A stretch of DNA of 8,011 nucleotides, from the NCBI GenBank assembly GCA_029263035.1, contig JAJCYF010000100.1, positions 1 to 8,011 of the forward strand, given 5' to 3'. A model generated the notes under the pieces. It ran no database searches. It saw only the letters and a list, made by a program, of their open reading frames with translations, and was not told the origin of the DNA. Both the position numbers and the translations under genes were made by a program. The stretch comes from Actinomycetes bacterium (GTDB lineage Bacteria; Actinomycetota; CADDZG01; JAHWKV01). Below are positions 4,993-8,011 of the stretch, one piece after another. Position 1 is the first letter of the stretch, and each line of letters starts with the position of its first letter.

Positions 4993-7671
4993 CTAGGCCG
5001 GCTCCACGGGTTCGGTCTCCACCGAGCGGAACGGACCGCCGGCCAGTATCGCCTCTTCGGAGCGTCCGTGAAGGGCGTAGACCACCGCCTGCTGGGGCGT
5101 CAGTTCGCGCCCGGCCCGTAGGGCTTGTTCGAGGCCCTCATGGCCCAGGCCGGAGCGAAGCATCTCCAGCGTGCGGTCGTACAGGTTGTCCGGCGCGGCC
5201 AGGTAGATGTACCGGGGGACGCCCCCGGTTTGGCGGATGGCCTCCGAGGCGCCGAGCACCCTGGCCGCCCGCTCCAGGTCGCCCCCGCCGGCGAGCACCA
5301 GGGCGTAGGTCTCCAGGAAGTAGGTGAGGCGGGTGGGGTTGCGCACCTCGCCGGCCACGGCCAGCCCCTCGCGCAGGTACGGAGTTGCGGCGGCCGGGTC
5401 GTTCCGGGCGAGCGCCACCTGGGACAACGTGTAGAGGGCGAAGTAGGTGCTGACCGGATCGCCGATTCGGCGAGCGACCTCCAGGCCCCGGTTTGCCCGC
5501 TGGTCCGCAGTTTTCAGGTCGCCCTGCATGTAGGCCGCGGTCCCCAGATTGCTCCAGGCGCCGGAGACCATCATCTGGTTGCCCTGCTCCCCGAACAGAT
5601 CCAGCGCCTCCTCGAAACAGGCAACCGCGGTGTCCCAGTCCGACAGGTTGAGCGACGACAGACCAAGCGACTGAAGGCAAAACGACAGGCGTTCGGTATC
5701 GCCGATGGCGCGGGCCAGCTCGATCGCCTCCCGGAACCAGCGGTTGGCGGCGGCGTGGTCGCCCTGTACCAGGGCGGTCGACCCTGCGATGGCCAGCGCC
5801 AGGGTGCGGTGGGAATCGGCCGGATTATGCTCCAGCAGCGCCTCCATCGACCTCCGGCCCTCCTGCTGGTGGCCGTGCAGCCACCAGAACATCCAAAGCG
5901 ACCAGCCCAGCCCGGCGGCGACCTCGTCGTTACCCTCTTCGAGGGCCCACGCCATCGCCGACCGCAGGTTGTCGTGCTCCACCTCCAGCCGCCCGAGCCA
6001 CTCGACCTGGGACGGTCCCTGCAGGTGTGCGGCTGCATTCCGGGCCAGGCCGCAGAAGTACCGGGCGTGCTTCTCGCGGGTTTCGGCGGCCGCACCCGAC
6101 TCCTCGAGCCGCTCCAGTGCGTACTCGCGCACGGGGCCGAGCATCAGGTAGCGGGCACCGAACTCGTCGAGCGTCGCCTTCACCAACGACTGCTCTGCCA
6201 GCAGCTCGAGCAGGTCCAGAGCGTCGTCGCAGCAGACCGCCTCCACCGCCTCCAGGGAGAATCCGCCGGCAAACACACCGGTCCGGGAGAACAGGTCGCG
6301 CATCGCGTCGTCGAGCAGGTCGTAGCTCCACGCGATGGCGTTGCGGAGCGTCTGCTGGCGGGCCGGCAGGTCGCGGGGACCTCCGGTGAGGAAAGAAAGG
6401 CTCCGGTTCAACCTGCGTACCACTTCGTGAGGCTCCAGGGTCCGCACGCGAGCGGCCGCCAGTTCCAGGGCCAGCGGGAGGCCGTCCAGTCGCCGGCAGA
6501 TCTCCACGATGTCCCGGGCGTTCTGCGCAGTGAGGTCAAAGTCGGGCCGCACCGCCCGGGCTCTAAGAAGGAACAGCTTCACCGCCTCCGCGGTCTGAAG
6601 GGCGGTGAGGTCGCTGAGCCTGTCCGCTGCGGGGAGCGACATCGGGGGGACCGGGTACTCCTGTTCGGCGACGATACGCAGGGGCGCCCGGCTGGTTACC
6701 AGAATCGAAAGCCGGCTGGTCTCGCCGAGGAGGGCGGACACAAAAAACGCCGCCGGCAGCAGGTGCTCGAAGTTGTCGAGAATCAGCAGCAGTGACCGGC
6801 CGGAGAGGTGCTGGGCGACCGTCGCCTCAACCGAGGCGGTGCCCTGTTGCCGCAGCCCCAGCACCTGGGCGATCGCCGGGGCCAGCAGTGAGGGGTCGGT
6901 AACCGTCGCCAGCGGCACCAGAAACACGCCGTCCTGGAAGTCGGGCAGGAGCTCGTACGCGACCTGGATGGCCAGGCGGCTCTTGCCGGTGCCGCCGGGG
7001 CCGGTGAGCGTGACCAGCCGGTTCTCCCGGAGCTGTTTGCGGATGTCCCGCAACTCCCGCTCCCGGCCGACGAACGAGCTGGCCGGCGCGGTGAGGTTGT
7101 TGGGCCGGAAGTCGATGGAGCGCGGCGGCGGAAAGCCGGACAGAAGGCCGGGTCCCGTCACCTGGAACAGCCGGTCCGGGTGCTCCAGGTCTTTCAGCCG
7201 GTGCTCACCCAGGTCGGTGAATCCCAGGTCCTCCCCCGGCGAGCCCTCCACCAGGGCCCGGGTGGTCTCCGAAACCAGGATCTGACCGCCGTGGCCCGCC
7301 GCGGCGATACGGGCCGCCCGGTGGACGTCGAGCCCCCGGTAGTTGCCCTCGACCAGCCGGCCCTCTCCGGTATGGATGCCCATGCGTACCCGGACCCTGA
7401 CTCCGCGGGAGAAATCGTGGGCGGCGAGCGCCCTCTGGGCGGCAACCGCGGCATCTATTCCGGCCCGGGCGCCGGTGAACACCACAAAGAACGAGTCGCC
7501 CTCGGTGCCGACCTCGCGTCCTCCCTGCGCCGAGAACGACTCCCGCAAAATTGCGTGGTGGGCGGTCAGCACCGTGTCGTACTGTTCCCCCAGCCTTTGG
7601 AGAAGCTGGGTGGACCCTTCTATGTCGGTAAACAGGAACGTAACTGTCCCGGTGGGGAGCCAGGTGTCCAC
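4993..7671 (-). CDS. Class III cyclase-like / STAND (NB-ARC-type) ATPase / TPR signalling protein
   Basis: This is the first gene of the five-gene run and encodes 892 residues. The GTG at 7671 has a GGAGGA 10 bases upstream and no in-frame ATG or GTG in the spacer. The N-terminal class III nucleotidyl cyclase-like domain (about 7-172) has FTDIEGST with metal Asp16 and GDS with Asp59. Arg121 is present, but the transition-state Asn position holds His117 (VHRAAR), and the substrate-Lys position before the GDS is not Lys. The STAND ATPase follows: P-loop GPGGTGKS (224-231), Walker B LLLILDN (294-300), ILVTSRAPL (323-331) and GLPLALEL (397-404). A helical TPR-like region (about 535-800) precedes a tail of the usual family type. 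No HTH or membrane segment is visible, so output is more likely nucleotide signalling or protein interaction than direct DNA binding. Cyclase activity is uncertain because of the replaced residues. Position and paralogy suggest it controls or senses the redox genes behind it, which is inference. Confidence 0.93.
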   Translation of the reverse strand: MDTWLPTGTVTFLFTDIEGSTQLLQRLGEQYDTVLTAHHAILRESFSAQGGREVGTEGDSFFVVFTGARAGIDAAVAAQRALAAHDFSRGVRVRVRMGIHTGEGRLVEGNYRGLDVHRAARIAAAGHGGQILVSETTRALVEGSPGEDLGFTDLGEHRLKDLEHPDRLFQVTGPGLLSGFPPPRSIDFRPNNLTAPASSFVGRERELRDIRKQLRENRLVTLTGPGGTGKSRLAIQVAYELLPDFQDGVFLVPLATVTDPSLLAPAIAQVLGLRQQGTASVEATVAQHLSGRSLLLILDNFEHLLPAAFFVSALLGETSRLSILVTSRAPLRIVAEQEYPVPPMSLPAADRLSDLTALQTAEAVKLFLLRARAVRPDFDLTAQNARDIVEICRRLDGLPLALELAAARVRTLEPHEVVRRLNRSLSFLTGGPRDLPARQQTLRNAIAWSYDLLDDAMRDLFSRTGVFAGGFSLEAVEAVCCDDALDLLELLAEQSLVKATLDEFGARYLMLGPVREYALERLEESGAAAETREKHARYFCGLARNAAAHLQGPSQVEWLGRLEVEHDNLRSAMAWALEEGNDEVAAGLGWSLWMFWWLHGHQQEGRRSMEALLEHNPADSHRTLALAIAGSTALVQGDHAAANRWFREAIELARAIGDTERLSFCLQSLGLSSLNLSDWDTAVACFEEALDLFGEQGNQMMVSGAWSNLGTAAYMQGDLKTADQRANRGLEVARRIGDPVSTYFALYTLSQVALARNDPAAATPYLREGLAVAGEVRNPTRLTYFLETYALVLAGGGDLERAARVLGASEAIRQTGGVPRYIYLAAPDNLYDRTLEMLRSGLGHEGLEQALRAGRELTPQQAVVYALHGRSEEAILAGGPFRSVETEPVEPA

Positions 7672-7771
7672 CTGCTGCGAGTCCTCCGCGTCAAAAGCCC
7701 GGATGATCGCTGTAAACAGTAAACGGTTCGGGTCGTGGGAACTAACAATTTCCTGCGGTTCCGGGCGGGGG
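7672..7771 (-). promoter_or_regulatory. 100-base spacer, likely leader/promoter region of the five-gene run
   Basis: This is the only intergenic gap of more than a few bases in the window, so it is the natural place for a promoter. Its centre (about 7707-7752) is more AT-rich than the surrounding genes. On the minus strand it holds GTTTACTGTTTAC, two copies of GTTTAC separated by one base (7713-7725). TACTGT within this could serve as a loose -10 (TAnnnT), and a TTGTTA lies upstream but 21 bases away, too far for a standard pair. No confident promoter or terminator can be called by eye. Transcription could also read through from the gene upstream. Confidence 0.35.
7682..7687 (-). promoter_or_regulatory. 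Ribosome binding site GGAGGA for the 892-residue protein
   Basis: GGAGGA on the minus strand lies 10 bases before the GTG at 7671. It supports that GTG as the start, since the frame remains open upstream without another ATG or GTG in the spacer. The spacing is slightly long but acceptable. Confidence 0.55.
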
Positions 7772-8011
7772 CTACCGGCGGATCTCGACCACCCGGTACC
7801 GGCTGGTCACCCGGAACCTTTCAGGATCTTCGTTTCCCGCCCGAAGTGCGGCGAGTGACTCGGCCTCCATAGCCTCCAGGCTCCCCGCCTTCTCCAGCAG
7901 CGGCCGGGTGGCCACGCTCATCGGATGGTTCTGCTGGTTGCGCTGCAGGAAGTCCTCCGCAGTGTCGGCGAAGAACTGCAACTCCCCTTCGTGGAAGCGC
8001 ACTGCCGCCCC
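7772..8011 (-). CDS. C-terminal part of an unidentified protein, possibly a SAM-dependent methyltransferase (5'-truncated)
   Basis: About 79 residues are visible, ending in SRYRVVEIRR and a TAG at 7774-7772. A GTG at 8002-8000 could start a 76-residue protein. The frame is still open to the window edge, however, and there is no ribosome site in the few bases available, so this is more likely the end of a longer gene. The visible part is soluble and acidic-helical (ELQFFADTAEDFLQRN), followed by a FRVTSRYRVVEIRR segment. That segment recalls the last strand of some actinobacterial class I SAM-dependent methyltransferases (xTSRYLVxxxRR). This comparison is from memory and weak. No SAM-binding motif is in view, because it would lie upstream of the window. 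It has the same orientation as the five-gene run and is separated from it by 100 bases, so membership of that transcript is undecided. Confidence 0.6.
   Translation of the reverse strand, partial: GAAVRFHEGELQFFADTAEDFLQRNQQNHPMSVATRPLLEKAGSLEAMEAESLAALRAGNEDPERFRVTSRYRVVEIRR

Larger units (their letters stand above)
1..7671 (-). other. Predicted five-gene operon: cyclase-STAND, cupredoxin, Usp-Rieske, SthA-like, degenerate cyclase-STAND
   Basis: Five genes in the same direction are joined by a 1-base gap (4992), a 1-base overlap (4212), a 5-base gap (3143-3147) and a 4-base GTGA overlap (1739-1742). Such junctions are typical of translational coupling and leave no room for internal promoters or terminators between genes. 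The downstream end lies beyond base 1. Co-transcription is inferred from spacing. Confidence 0.8.

Noticed and set aside
5125..6795. A long plus-strand open frame of 556 codons
   Set aside because: It lies wholly opposite the cyclase-STAND-TPR gene, has no recognisable domain, and reads as low-complexity Arg/Gly/Gln/Val-rich sequence typical of the antisense frame of a high-GC gene.
7793..7802. 10-base perfect palindrome CCGGTACCGG
   Set aside because: It lies inside the coding sequence of the truncated upstream gene, and such GC palindromes are expected by chance here.

Overview
The window is a high-GC bacterial segment with almost no non-coding DNA. It has six genes, all on the minus strand, and four of the five complete or 5'-complete genes start with GTG. 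The GC content, the cyclase-ATPase-TPR proteins and a mycobacterial-type soluble transhydrogenase suggest an actinobacterium, perhaps a deep-branching lineage. A high-GC Chloroflexota-type genome is not excluded. No RNA gene, CRISPR array, insertion sequence or long non-coding stretch was seen.

In transcription order (high to low coordinates), the window starts with the 3' end of an unidentified gene (8011-7772), possibly a SAM-dependent methyltransferase. A 100-base spacer (7771-7672) follows and is the only place in the window with room for a promoter. Next comes a tight five-gene run. Gene 1 (7671-4993) is a class III cyclase-like / STAND ATPase / TPR signalling protein. Gene 2 (4991-4212) is a four-helix membrane protein ending in an extracytoplasmic cupredoxin. 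Gene 3 (4212-3148) fuses two UspA domains to a C-terminal Rieske [2Fe-2S] domain. Gene 4 (3142-1739) is a SthA-like flavoprotein lacking both redox-active cysteines. Gene 5 (1742-1, running off the window) is a paralogue of gene 1 whose cyclase domain has lost the first metal-binding Asp. The four junctions are a 1-base gap, a 1-base overlap, a 5-base gap and a 4-base GTGA overlap, which indicates one translationally coupled transcript.

The genes look like a redox/stress module: copper and iron-sulfur electron-transfer domains, a pyridine-nucleotide flavoenzyme and nucleotide-binding stress domains, bracketed by two related nucleotide-dependent signalling ATPases. The most unusual single element is the Usp-Usp-Rieske fusion. 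The most interesting system-level point is that the redox block sits between an apparently complete and a degenerate copy of the same cyclase-STAND protein. That these proteins work together is inferred from operon structure. Nothing in the sequence proves a shared function, and the cupredoxin and the Rieske domain are predicted to lie on opposite sides of the membrane.
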